From positions 3,720,001-3,784,000 of the forward strand of contig BJKQ01000001.1 in assembly GCA_006538405.1 (NCBI GenBank): a stretch of 64,000 nt of DNA, given 5' to 3'. Every line of letters starts with the position of its first letter. Position 1 is the first letter of the stretch. The notes under the pieces were generated by a model, which saw nothing but the letters and a program-made list of their open reading frames with translations, did no database searches and was not told the DNA's origin. Positions 45,664 to 56,574 of the stretch are shown here, piece by piece. This stretch comes from Hansfordia pulvinata (taxonomy: Eukaryota; Ascomycota; Sordariomycetes; Xylariales). Both the position numbers and the translations under genes were made by a program.

Positions 45664-48184
45664 GGCGGGCGAGAGCGGTGGGCGCGAAGACTGCAGAGGC
45701 GGGTGTGGTGATGATGGGAGGAAGATAGGGCCAAGCGAGGCGACGAGAGGGGACCGTGGGGAGGAAAAGGTCGAGGATTTGAGAGAAGCCGGTCCAGGCG
45801 AAGGCGGGTGAACCTTAGCAGGAAGTCGCGAGGTACCTGGCAGGCAGGCAAGCTACGCACGCGAGGCGGGATGGATGGCGTTCGCAGTACCGGTATACAA
45901 CAAAGCCGGTTTCAAATCCGAACCTATCCGCAAGGTTCTTCTCTGATGCGCTGGAGTGCTCGTAGCGGTAGGTAGCAGAAACCTCAGCCAGATGGTGCAC
46001 GCGCGGCAGGTGGGTATGTATTGGATGGCCGAGTGAGGTGAGGTACCTCGTTAGTTACCTACACGCGGGCAGCAGTGCTCGTTCGGACCCAAACATATGT
46101 GCAGTGTGCAAGTCAGAGCACTCCAGGCGGGTTTCTACTGATGCGATGAAATCTGCATTATTTATTTGGGAATGCGCAAGTCCGCACGGCGAAGATGGCT
46201 GGCCGGGTATACGGCAAGCAGTAGTGGCAGCAAACAAGGAAGCACGGGCATGTCAGGGACAGCAGACCGGGGTCCGTCGTCATAGGACAGGCCCCGGGCA
46301 CACGCAGCAAGATTTGGCGCCGTGTTGCGCAGCAGCGCCATCTCGGTGTGGCACAATGCGAGATGAGCGGGCATGCGAGGTCATCAGTCGGCTCCGGGGC
46401 CGCGCGGGGGGCTGATGATCAAAGGCTGAGAGGTTGGAGGGGGAGGGGGAGGGGCACGGGGACGTACGACTATCGTAGTTAGTCAGTTAGTCCACAGCCA
46501 TTGACGATACCTTTGATTGACCAGCTGAATGCCAGAAACCGATCCAACTAGCTCACCTGAAAGATGCGCCGTCACGCAATCGCGTTGCTCTTGCAAGCAG
46601 TGCTCTTTTGCCAATAGAGGCAAGTACTCGGCCAACCTACATGTACCGTAGCCAGCCAGGATACTTCCAAACCTCTCACGCAGCATTGAATGGAGATTGT
46701 GTCGGCGGCCCAGCGAGCATGTCTATCTCGAACCAGGCACTGTGGCGAGCATGGTCCTCGTACCGACTGTAACAAGATCAAGTTGGACGAGCAAGGATGC
46801 CCCCGGCGAGATCTGCTTGGGGCGATTCCGTCGTAGGTGACGGGGTTCGCGGTCATGACGTCACGGCCCGCCGCCGCGGGAACCGTTCTGTCACGTCTAC
46901 TGCAAATGGATGTTGAGTCGGGACTCATGGGCCTTGGGACCTAAGGTACCTGTATCTCGGTCTGGGCCAATTCATGTTCAGGTCAACCTTGCAGCTGAAC
47001 CGTTCTATCTCCGCTCTCAGTCGGCAAATCTGGATACTCTCGGAAAGAGTGATGCTATTTGTGGCTGTATGAGCATCTGAAATGGCCCGCGACAGTCCCA
47101 AGCGGCCTACCCCGCTTCAGGTCACAGATACCTAACACTCAACAGAGGCGCTCGTTACTAAGAGGAACACCCGTGGGCGGCTCTGGAGTGGGGGGCAGGC
47201 ACTTGAAGGACAAGCGTTGACACTCCGGGACACGCATTTGCCCCCGAGTTGACAGCAACGATTAGGTACGAGTACCTGCCCGTATCTGACTATGGCATTG
47301 GTCGTGGCAGATCTAATGGATTGGATACCATGGAGCTTCTGCATGGGACCATCTGCATTGTGTACCAAGACGGAACAGCCCAGCAGAGTTTGGCACGTTT
47401 GGGTATTAAACAGTATCACATAGCATTTGAATGGTTTGAATCATTTGGTGTTCAACCGAGTGCGCTGGTGATGTCCACACGGGACAGTTACCTCCAGCAC
47501 TCGGGCGTATACAGGCGGCACAGGTAACAAGCTTCAGCTGTCAGGCATAGGTGCCCCGCCTCTCGCTACATGTAGGGAGGCGTGGGAGGTAGCCCATGTG
47601 AATCTTGGCTACCCCTCACTCCTCTGGGCAGTACTCGTATCGATAATTCGATGCGTTCGAGCTCTCTTTTGGATCCTCCGTACCGTACCTACCTAGTCAA
47701 GCCACATTGGTACGAGTGCTCGCTTGATGTGCATTGGTCGTTGACCGCCCTTCTCGAACTGGATCACCTTTCCCCTCACCTGTCTGCTCTGGGCCTGGAG
47801 CTCATGCCGACCGCTGAGTGACATTGGATTCATTGTGTGCTGCCACGACAGTTCACGGCAGTCGATGCCGCCAAGTACTCGTAGGTAAGGTGATGCGTAT
47901 GTAGATACCTTAGGTGGTGTTGCTGTCTTTCGGGGGGTGGCAGCTTCCATTAGCTCCCGACCGCCCTCCACATTGCCGCGTGTACTCGCACTCCACGACT
48001 GCCCACACCAGAGGCGGGGCTCCTGGATGCCACGTACGAGTACCGCCCCTCGAGCTGCCACCTGCTCGCAAGTACTCTCCGACCCGACAGCAAGGTCACT
48101 TCTTGCTTCCATCCCTCCACCTCAACTCTCGACATCGCCAACACAAACCCCCATCCCACGCCCAGACCCCTCAAAACCAACACC
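45664..48184. promoter_or_regulatory. Divergent spacer PLD / HET-C2-like gene
   Basis: About 2.5 kb with no recognisable gene. GGTACCT words lie at about 45831, 46041 and 46944. Octamers lie at 47267, 47632, 47876 and 48035, clustering on the side of the GLTP gene. A C/A-rich leader precedes its ATG. Confidence 0.5.
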
Positions 48185-48870
48185 ATGGCCGCCGTCATTC
48201 CCGCCGAGGGCACCATCCTCGACACCTTCAAGCAGTCCTTCACCACTGTCCCCGTCGACGCCGACAAGGACAATGCCATCTCCACCACCGAGTTCCTGCT
48301 CGCGGCCGAGTCCCTGACCACCATGTTTGGTGCGCTCCTCATTCTCTTCTCCTCCCTGCGCCCCAGCCCAGCAGCTGGCTGACCATTGACATGACAGACG
48401 CCCTCGGCTCCGTGGCTTTCTCCCCCGTCAAGTCCGACATGCTCGGCAACATCAAGAAGGTCCGCGACCGCCAGCTGGCCGCCCCCGCCGAGTCCGAGAC
48501 TCTGCAGGCTCTTGTCGCCAACGAGCTCAAGACCAAGAAGCACGTCGCCTCCGAGGGTCTCGTCTGGCTGGTCCGCGCTCTGGACTTCACGTGTATTGCA
48601 CTGAGCCAGAACGTGGCCAAGCCCACCGAGGAGCTGGCCGACTCGTTCCGTAACGCCTACGGCAACACCCTGAAGCCCCACCACAGCTTCCTCGTCAAGC
48701 CCGTCTTCTCCGCCGCCATGAGCGCCTGCCCTTACCGCAAGGACTTCTACCCCAAGCTGGCCACCGACCAGGACAAGCTGACCAGCGAGATGCGCGTCTA
48801 CCTCGCCTCTCTCGAGAAGATTGTCGCCATCCTCAAGGGCTTCCAGGAGCGCAAGGAGTCCAAGTGGTAA
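48185..48870 (+). CDS. het-c2: Glycolipid transfer protein, HET-C2 type
   Basis: 205 residues from exons 48185-48329 and 48398-48870; intron 68 nt, GTGCGC...ACAG. The GLTP fold binds one glycosphingolipid and moves it between membranes in the cytosol. The expected ligand-binding residues are all present: Asp62, Asn66 and Lys69 in the SDMLGNIKK segment, Trp105 in GLVWLVRAL, and His143 in LKPHHSFLVKP. These sit four residues earlier than the positions I recall for Podospora anserina HET-C2. The length and ends also match that protein. In Podospora, het-c alleles trigger vegetative incompatibility through NLR partners HET-D/HET-E, and the protein is also needed for spore maturation. Whether this copy acts in self/non-self recognition is not shown here; no NLR gene is in the window. 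Confidence 0.93.
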
Positions 48871-51800
48871 ATTTTCAACTACTCGAGTCGAGCATAACAC
48901 CGACAGGTCGAAAGGATCCGCGAACGTCCTTGGGAAGAACAAATGGGATCAGATCTCTCGATCTGGTGGGCCCGCGACCATGACTTGCGCCGCCCGACGT
49001 GAAAATGTGCTGCTGGGCCGATGAGCCATCACGCGACATCACGTTCCCAGTAACGCCAGCTTCAGGTCTCAACTGCTACGCCCCTTTTACGACGAGACGA
49101 GACGCAACGAGACGAAGATGAAGAACAACAGCTAGAAAATACCTATTTGTGCCGCTCGGAGCGTTAGCTAGAGAAATGACATGACATACCTGGCGACTCT
49201 TGCTTCATACGATACAATGGCACGACGCCAAGCAGCCGGCACGTGCTGTGCTGGCCCTCGTGTCGGTCTTGCCTCACTTGCTTATTGCGGACAGGAATCG
49301 TTTCGTTTCGCATCGTGCATATCTGTATTTCGGCAGCGTCCCGCTAACACACCTGCAAACGTCGTGCACGGTCGGCAACCCCGGGACCCGCTCACCTCTC
49401 GACCACTGGCAACCGCGACCGCGCATCCACGCACCCACGCACCCTGACACCTGGCACCTGGAGGTCACACTTCTCGGCCGCATTGCGGCGCGAGAGCACG
49501 AGATACGATCAATAGCAAGGGGTCTGGTAGTGACCTGCGCCAAGAGACTAGAGGCCGTCCCAGTTGCAGATCCGGGTCTTGCGGCCCCGAAGACGGCCGC
49601 GACGGCCTGCACCTCGAGGGTCCTCCCAGTAGCCCCGTGACGTACATCGCAATATGCTCTCTGGGGCTTGAGACCCTTGACATGCCCGGCGGCCTCGGCC
49701 AGGTAGCCAGGACAGCAACTGCACGTGATGTTTTCTCTGCTTCAAGCGTCGACTGGCGGGTAGAATCCGATGTCGCGACTTCTGGCATAGCCAAGTTCAT
49801 TCGAGGATGAGGTCGGCCCCAGGGTCTGCATGGCTGGGGGTGGGGGGGGTCCCTCTCTCATAGATGATACAGACGCGTGAGACCCGGCCGACAGGCTTGG
49901 TTTTGCAACTACGAGTGCGTGAAGGAGCCTCCGGTAGATGAGGGCCCTGTCTATTCATGAGACAAAGCAGACAGGGACTGGGCCGGAACCCAGAGGTGGG
50001 TGGGTGGTTGGATGGTGGGTCGGACACGAACTGATGACTGACGCAGTCGGGCCGGCCACCGGCAGCTCTGAGGCCTCAGAATGACAGCTTACTCGTATTC
50101 GAACGACGAAACTTTTCGAAGCTGACGTGCGTTGGGAAATATGCAGAGATCTTGCATGAGCAAGCACGAGCGGTACGGTAAGATCTTACTTAACAACGAC
50201 AGAACTCGCATGCGAGGGTACAAGCACGCCGGTAAGCTCAACGCTCTGAAGAATGTCCTCGTAGTAAGCCGGCGGCTCCGTGCATAGTGCAAGACATTTC
50301 GAATACGACACGGCAGCAGCAACGGGTAAGAAGGGCTGCCGGGACCCGAGAGACAGGCGAGCAGGAAACCCACGGCACAGAGATATTAGGGACAGCCGAG
50401 GCGGGACCCCTGCCCATCTATGTCCCGTCTGTACGAGTATGATGCGCCGTGCTTTCTTTTCCTTGTATTATCGTCACGTTTAACGTGAGCCGGCACATTA
50501 GGCACACCAGGGGTAAAGAATAGTAGGCAGCCGAAAAAGGACAGAAGAGGTGTTATAAGTGGAACGAGCCGGACACTTTGCGAGCAGCACCGGGATTTAT
50601 CGGCACCACCTTGCTGGTTAAGACCTGCGTGGGTGTCTTTTGTGATCTTCCTACTCATTTCTCTGGATGTGATCACGAGGCAGACTGGCGGAGGGGGTGA
50701 TAATCACAAAGTGAACAGTAAGCAAGGGACGTGGTGCTGGTGATGACGATGATGCTTGCTTGCAGGCTCGCAGTCGGCACCGCAGCCGAGATGTTTGCCC
50801 GGCGGTCCCCTGGTCCACTTGCACCGAGCGCCTTTGCCAGCTTTGAACGCGCGTGTACAAGTAGCCGGCATGGCTGGATAAAGGGAAACCCCATTACTCG
50901 TCCTCGTCCAGGGGTCCCAATCGGCGCGCAGGTCTGGCTGGGGCCGGGAGGGGGTCCCGCGAGTAAGCGATTGAGTGAACAGGCGAAATGAGAAAAAGAA
51001 CAAGAAGGAAAAAAGAGGGGGGGGGGGCTCTCACTCTTTACGTGGCGAGCAGGGCAAAATACAGATAAGCGACAGAAAATAGATTGCCGTGATGATGAAA
51101 AAGAAGAAAAGCAACAGGGCAGTGGCGATTCCGGGCATGAACGATGGCGGTGGCGAGCAGGCTTGCAGACTCTTTTTCTCGTGTTTCTTTTTCTTCTTCT
51201 TGTTGTGTTCCGTCGTTCAAGGACCCCTTTTCCCTAATAAACCCCTTCAATGATTCGCCCTCGGTGATCGGATTTTGCCGGCCCCGGGCTTACTACGTTT
51301 CCCCCCTCGTGGATGCGATACATGCCGCCGCCTGTGACTGTGCAGGCATTCATGTGCGCGTACTCGGGTGATAATCTTCGGTGTGCGATGGGGAGTTACT
51401 TATCATAATACTACTACCTGTTTCAACAATAAGAATTGAAACGAAGAAGAGAAGAAACCCCCGTCGGGTAGGTGCAATAACGCCGCCACCCCGCGAGAAG
51501 CACGTCAGTCAGCTGCGTAAGTACTTACGAGTAACGTAACAGTGCGTGAGCATTTACTATTGCGGAACGCCAGTATCGCGAAGTTTGGCAGAGAGACAGA
51601 AGAGAGAGGGAGGTACGAGTAGGCAGAGAGAAGGATTCGTCTTTCCCTGTCATGGTTACCTAGGTAGTCGCTTCGTTGGGCCGGGCTGGTCTGGGCCGTG
51701 GCTGCGAGCGAGCTGGAAGCCGGTCTTTCGCCTCGGGGCGCCGTTGGCGGCCCTCCCGTTCGGTTCGCCACCGGAACAGGGCCAGGACCAGGGCCAGGGA

Positions 51801-53189
51801 GAGGAGGGGTGGCTTGGCAGAGAAGGCGGACGGCGTGTGGCGGCAGCGGCGGCGGCGGCAAACAGCCGCGTTGTGGTTAGGTCGCCTCACTCCCCTTGTG
51901 CGCCCTGCTTGCCTTCCTCGCTGCCCCTGTTGACGACAAGAGAGAGAAAAAGCGAAGGGTCGAAACCACTCGTCATCACCTTAGTTGGGCTCGGGCTCGG
52001 GGAATACGAATCGAGCAGGGCGACGATCGAAGGGTTACGAGTATCCGTACTCATGATTCAAGGGACTCGGGGAACACGATATTCCTTCAGTCTCCCCTCC
52101 GCTCCGGTCTAGCTCAGCCGCGCGCCGGCGAGCGAGACTGCTCGTGGCCGACTACGAGCATGCAATCACGTGCGGGCTGTACGTCACTGGATCCTACGCG
52201 AGGACGGGTATTCTTGATCGGTGCGAGGGAGAACGGGTCCAAGCTACTCGCAATGGAAGCCGGCGGACGAAGTAGCAGGCGTTGGTAGCTGGGAAACCCC
52301 ACAAGAGCTTCTTGGCGATATGGGGCCGGCGGAAAAGCGGGAGAGAGGGCACCGATGAGGGGACGGAAACTCGTATCGTCTTTTTGGGTCATGGGCAACT
52401 TGGTGCGGCATCGTTGGCAGGCCGTCGTCGCCCGGGACCATGCAGATCTTGGGTGGTGGTGGTGGTGGTGATGGGGAGGGAAAGATCGGCGCGGAGCTTT
52501 CCAGCCGTGCCTAAAAGCAAGGTACGAGAGGTAGTCAGCCTACCAGTCGTTGTCCAGTCATCATCATCATCATCATCGGCCAGGGGCTCACTCACATCCG
52601 CTCCCGAGAACTCGTATGCCACTGCTCGTGACCTCGTGGGGATATGAGGGACAGGACAACTCGTATGAGACGGCTGCTTCGGGCAGTCTGCTTGTTTGTT
52701 CATTCACTCGTTCCCGGCGTTCCGTTCTCTTTTCTCTTCCGGGGACTGGGAGGGAGAGCACTCAAAGGCGTGAAAGGGTCCCTCCCCCCCCTCGCGCTAG
52801 TGCTGGTGCCCGCCCGTCGTTCTTGGCTTTTGTTGCCGTAGTACGAGAGCGGGCACACTCACTCGGGAGTGTCGCACGCAGTACGAGTACTCGTCCTGGT
52901 CGCGTAGTGATAGTAGTGCGGTCCATCGAAGCCCCTATTCCCTCATTCGGGTCGAGAGAGACAGAAAGAAAGACCGGACACTCGTGAGTGGGAGTGGATG
53001 ACTGTGCCGTGCGTGCGTGCGTGCGTGCGCAAGGCATGTTGCATGACTGGTGGGTGTCCCCTCCCGTGTTTCTCTTTACTCGATACTCTTGGCTCGTCCT
53101 CGTTCTCCATCGTCATCACTGCCTGGTCAATACGAGGGCAATCAATGACCGTGCCTAAAGAAGGGAAAGGCAAGCGGCGAGGAGCAGGG

Positions 53190-53192
<3 letters not shown>

Positions 53193-53222
<30 letters not shown>
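53193..53222. repeat. (GA)n microsatellite
   Basis: About 15 GA units. Confidence 0.95.
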
Positions 53223-53225
<3 letters not shown>

Positions 53226-53655
53226 GCGAGACGAGGGTGGCGGGCGTGCGGCGAGCACTTCTAGCTGGAGGGTGGTGGTAGGAGAGGTGGGTGGGTGGTT
53301 GGCACGGCAAAGTCAGGCAAGGGAGGGCACAGAGTTCAGCTCAGCTCTCCAGTGGTGTTGGGTGCCCAGGACAATGGGCCAGAGGGCGAGTGCAGGGCCA
53401 CAGGGCGTCACAGTGGACATGGGTCAGTGTGGTCCCCTGCCCGGGAGTGGCACTAGCGGGCAGTGGTCAGAAGGGCTCAACGCGGATTAGTGGCCATCAG
53501 TGGGGAGGCAGGCGCCAAGCAGATCCATGCCCGCCTCCACGATCTGCACCCACTAGCACAAATGGGCCGACAGCACCAGCTGCTCCCGAACCCACCGACA
53601 CGACTCGATTCGACCGGGTATCGTACGTGCGTACCTATCCAGCACGGGAGTATGC

Positions 53656-53670
53656 TACATATATCATATA
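53656..53670 (+). promoter_or_regulatory. TATA-like element of the secreted protein gene
   Basis: TACATATATCATATA lies 205-219 nt before the ATG at 53875 and is followed by a C-rich, G-poor leader. Confidence 0.5.
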
Positions 53671-53874
53671 CCACTCGACCACTCCCGCCTCGCTTCTCCT
53701 GCTCACGTACTCCCTCACCCTCAGCATAATCTCTACTTTGCGATTCTCCCAAGTGATCTCATCCCACACCCACAGAGACAGGCAGACAAGACACATTTGC
53801 CTCCCACCAAACCTTCCCTCCCCCCCGTCCTCCTCAACTCTCCCACAAAACCCCACAAACACCATCACATCACA

Positions 53875-54636
53875 ATGCTGGGCCCCAGCTCCCTCGTTTC
53901 CCTCGGCCTGGCCCTTGGCGTCGCTACCGCCGCGCCCCTCACCACCACCAACGAGCGCCGCCAGGACGCCCCCGCCGCCAACCCCGTCTACCCGACCTTT
54001 GTCGACTCCAAGGGCTTCCGCCTCGTCGCCAACGTCACCGACCAGTCCGCCGACCTCAGCCCCTCCGTCAACGGCATGCTGCTGTCCGGCATCCACACCG
54101 GCGCCGGCCTGTCCCTCGCCGTCGTCACCGAGAGCACCGAGAACCAGCGCATCTTCTACCAGAACGGAACCGCCGAGGACGTCCACAACCGCGCCGGCAC
54201 CCTCCTGACCGACAGCGGCTCCTCCTTCGCCTGGGGCCTCGTCGTCGAGAAGGTCTCGGGCGACGACGACGAGTCCTCCTCCGAGTCCTCCGTCTCCATC
54301 AACGGCGGCGGCGGCACCGAGCACGTCCAGCTCAGCACCTCCCCCGAGCCCATCTCCTACGTCGTCAAGGACGCCCAGGGCACCTTCGCCGTCTGCAAGC
54401 GCGCCGTCCCCTACTACCAGAACCAGGAGTACCCCGTCGTCCTCTTCTTCGAGAGCAGCTTCAACTCGGGCTCCGCCCAGTACGAGTCCACCGTCCCCGA
54501 CGGCTGTGCCCCCATCAAGCTGTTGCCCGAGGCCGCCGACCTGCCCGACACCGGCGTCAACCACGACAACGCCCAGGTGTCGCGCACCTACCAGGACGTC
54601 AAGGGCCTCGACTGGTCCAAGTACGCCTCTTCTTGA
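53875..54636 (+). CDS. Secreted protein, DUF7907-like
   Basis: 253 residues, no intron. A signal peptide (residues 1-20, MLGPSS... to ATAAP) is followed by NERR at 26-29, a likely Kex2 site. The mature part starts with a strand pattern (YPTFVDSKGFRLVANVTD, then SGIHTGAGLSLAV) that resembles a family of fungal secreted proteins annotated only as DUF7907. It has N-glycosylation sequons (NVT, NGT), a Ser/Glu-rich and Gly-rich linker (about 130-150), and only two Cys in the mature part (in VCKRAV and DGCAP), probably one disulfide. The tail ends DWSKYASS. Very strong C-ending codon bias, a TATA-like box and a C-rich leader suggest high expression. Function is unknown. The ATG at 53875 is preferred to the in-frame one at 53797 because the signal peptide starts there. 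Confidence 0.8.
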   Translation: MLGPSSLVSLGLALGVATAAPLTTTNERRQDAPAANPVYPTFVDSKGFRLVANVTDQSADLSPSVNGMLLSGIHTGAGLSLAVVTESTENQRIFYQNGTAEDVHNRAGTLLTDSGSSFAWGLVVEKVSGDDDESSSESSVSINGGGGTEHVQLSTSPEPISYVVKDAQGTFAVCKRAVPYYQNQEYPVVLFFESSFNSGSAQYESTVPDGCAPIKLLPEAADLPDTGVNHDNAQVSRTYQDVKGLDWSKYASS

Positions 54637-56574
54637 GCGAGGAAGAGAAGAATCAACGGAAAGAAAGAAAAAAGAAAAAGAAATGAAAGATTAAAAGACG
54701 AACACGCCATACCACTACAACATCCAGCAGATGTACACACTCATTTGACGACATAACGACCCACGCCACGACGAGCATACACCGCAGCTTTTTGCGCCTT
54801 AGAGAGACACACTCCCCAAGATACCCACACCTTGTTAATGATTTAATGACTTTTTAATACCGTGCCATTCTCACCACTATACCCCGCGCGATCCAGCGCA
54901 AACGCACGGTCATTACTCAGATAGAAGAAGACGAGAAGGAGAAGCCGAAGGAGCAGAAGATGAAGATGAATACAGAAGAATATTCGGTGACAGACACATC
55001 GTCCTCCACCACCCACCGCTGGAAAAGATCTCCCCCTCGAGATTCCCATATCCCATTTCGTGCCTGTGTGACGTAACCCAACCCCCCAGGTTGAAAATGC
55101 CATGCCACTAAATTGCCATGACATGCCATGCTGTGCCGTGCCGCGTCTGTGTCGTGTCATGGTTGCATTCCAGCCAGTCAGCCTCATCTTTCCCCCACCA
55201 CGCAAGAGAAGAAACACTCCTTACATCCTTGCACCGAAAACATCCCTCCCCACCCCTCAATCACGCGTTCCTGAGACACAAGAGGGGCGCAAGAAGAAAG
55301 GTCTCAGCTCGGCGTGGCCGTTCAACTCGCTCGTCTTTCCACACACACTCAAGGGTTCGAACGCGCCGACGAGTCAAGTCGGGCGGGCGGCAACGCGGCG
55401 ACACTACTCTACTCCCGTCCCCCCCTTCCCTTACCCTTCATACCGATAGAGAAGAGAGACAACGCAGAAACGCCAGGAACGGTCCCGGCGCGCGTGGCCG
55501 TCGTGTGACCCCCCGTGGCGTCGGTAGCCCGCGGTGGTCATTACAATGCCCCGTCCACGCAAAAAGGCAACACTAGCAGCCGTCACAGAACGGGGAAGAA
55601 GCGGAACGGATAAACCCCCTCCAGCCCAGGATGCTGTCTGGAATCTCCTCTATCATGTCGTCTCTTTCCCCCTTTTCTCGCTCAAAGGAAAAAAAAAAAA
55701 GTACTCGATCCGGGTCTGCAGTGGTGGGCGCCCAGTGGCGGTGGCGGCGGCGGCGGCGACGACGCCAGCAGCCCCCCCCGGCTACGCCGGCGGCGGCGAA
55801 TGCGATTTCTCTCTCTCATCACCCTCCTTTATTCCTGGCCCTTGTCCAAGAACAGACAGGGCGTAGGGCAGGGGCCCGGGGATGGGGACGTTGCGCCCGG
55901 TCGGCTACTCCTTGCCGAATCCTTAAAGGTAGGTACCTACTCTCGCCAACAAAAGAGACAGTGGTCGAGCGATTGCGAAAGAACAACAACGCAGCAGCAC
56001 ATCGCCATCAACCCAGTGGCGTCGCGCGAACGCTCAAAGCGCCGCATGCGGAACGTGAAATCAGGCAATGGAGAGACAAGGCGTACTCGTCGCAATGAAG
56101 GGAGCGGACACTCGATTAGCGCCCCAGCCCTGCTAGCTTTGGATGTCACCCACACAATTACACTCGCACTTACGAGATACACACACGGACCGTCCGGCCT
56201 TGTTAACAGCACGAGGCCGATGTCCTCAAGAAAAGCAGCGGCAGTGTCGGCAATTGATACGTAGGACCCGTCTTGTTGCGACTCAAGAGAACGATGTGGC
56301 TATTAAAAACTGAGACATTCAGACGTCATCGGCAGTGGTATGCACCGGAACGAACACGGAAGAAAAGGATGAGCTGCCTATTCACTTTCACGAGCGTAAA
56401 CACGCTGCAGCACTCAAAGGATCTCTATTATGCTTTCTGTCAAGTCGCGCATGTACAAAGCCATGAACTCTTTCTCCTGTTGTTTTGATCTCCATTCCTC
56501 ATTACGTTCCTCGAACCATGGTCATCAGGTTCGGCAAGACAAGCTGTAAATGCTGGCATCGCCAACCGGAGGGC
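54637..56574. other. Convergent spacer of about 1.9 kb; no gene seen
   Basis: It is C/A-rich on the left after the secreted gene, with a purine-rich 3' region at 54645-54700. A TAGGTACCTA word lies at 55927-55936. No coding frame is defensible. Confidence 0.5.

Larger units (their letters stand above)
48871..53874. other. Spacer of about 5 kb; no gene supported
   Basis: Many short GC-rich frames with no domain. It holds octamers at 50090, 50432, 51526, 51614, 52036 and 52882, a GA run at 53193-53222 and a G10-type run near 51018. The right end is the promoter of the secreted protein. Confidence 0.5.

Noticed and set aside
47950..48942. Open frame of 330 codons on the minus strand
   Set aside because: Antisense to the HET-C2-like gene and its promoter; no domain.
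53635..54564. Open frame of 309 codons on the minus strand, Gly/Val/Asp-rich
   Set aside because: Antisense to the secreted protein gene; composition is the mirror of strong C-ending codon use.
55355..55370. GGGTTCGAAC word resembling a tRNA B box
   Set aside because: No matching A box, acceptor stem or anticodon arm could be folded around it.
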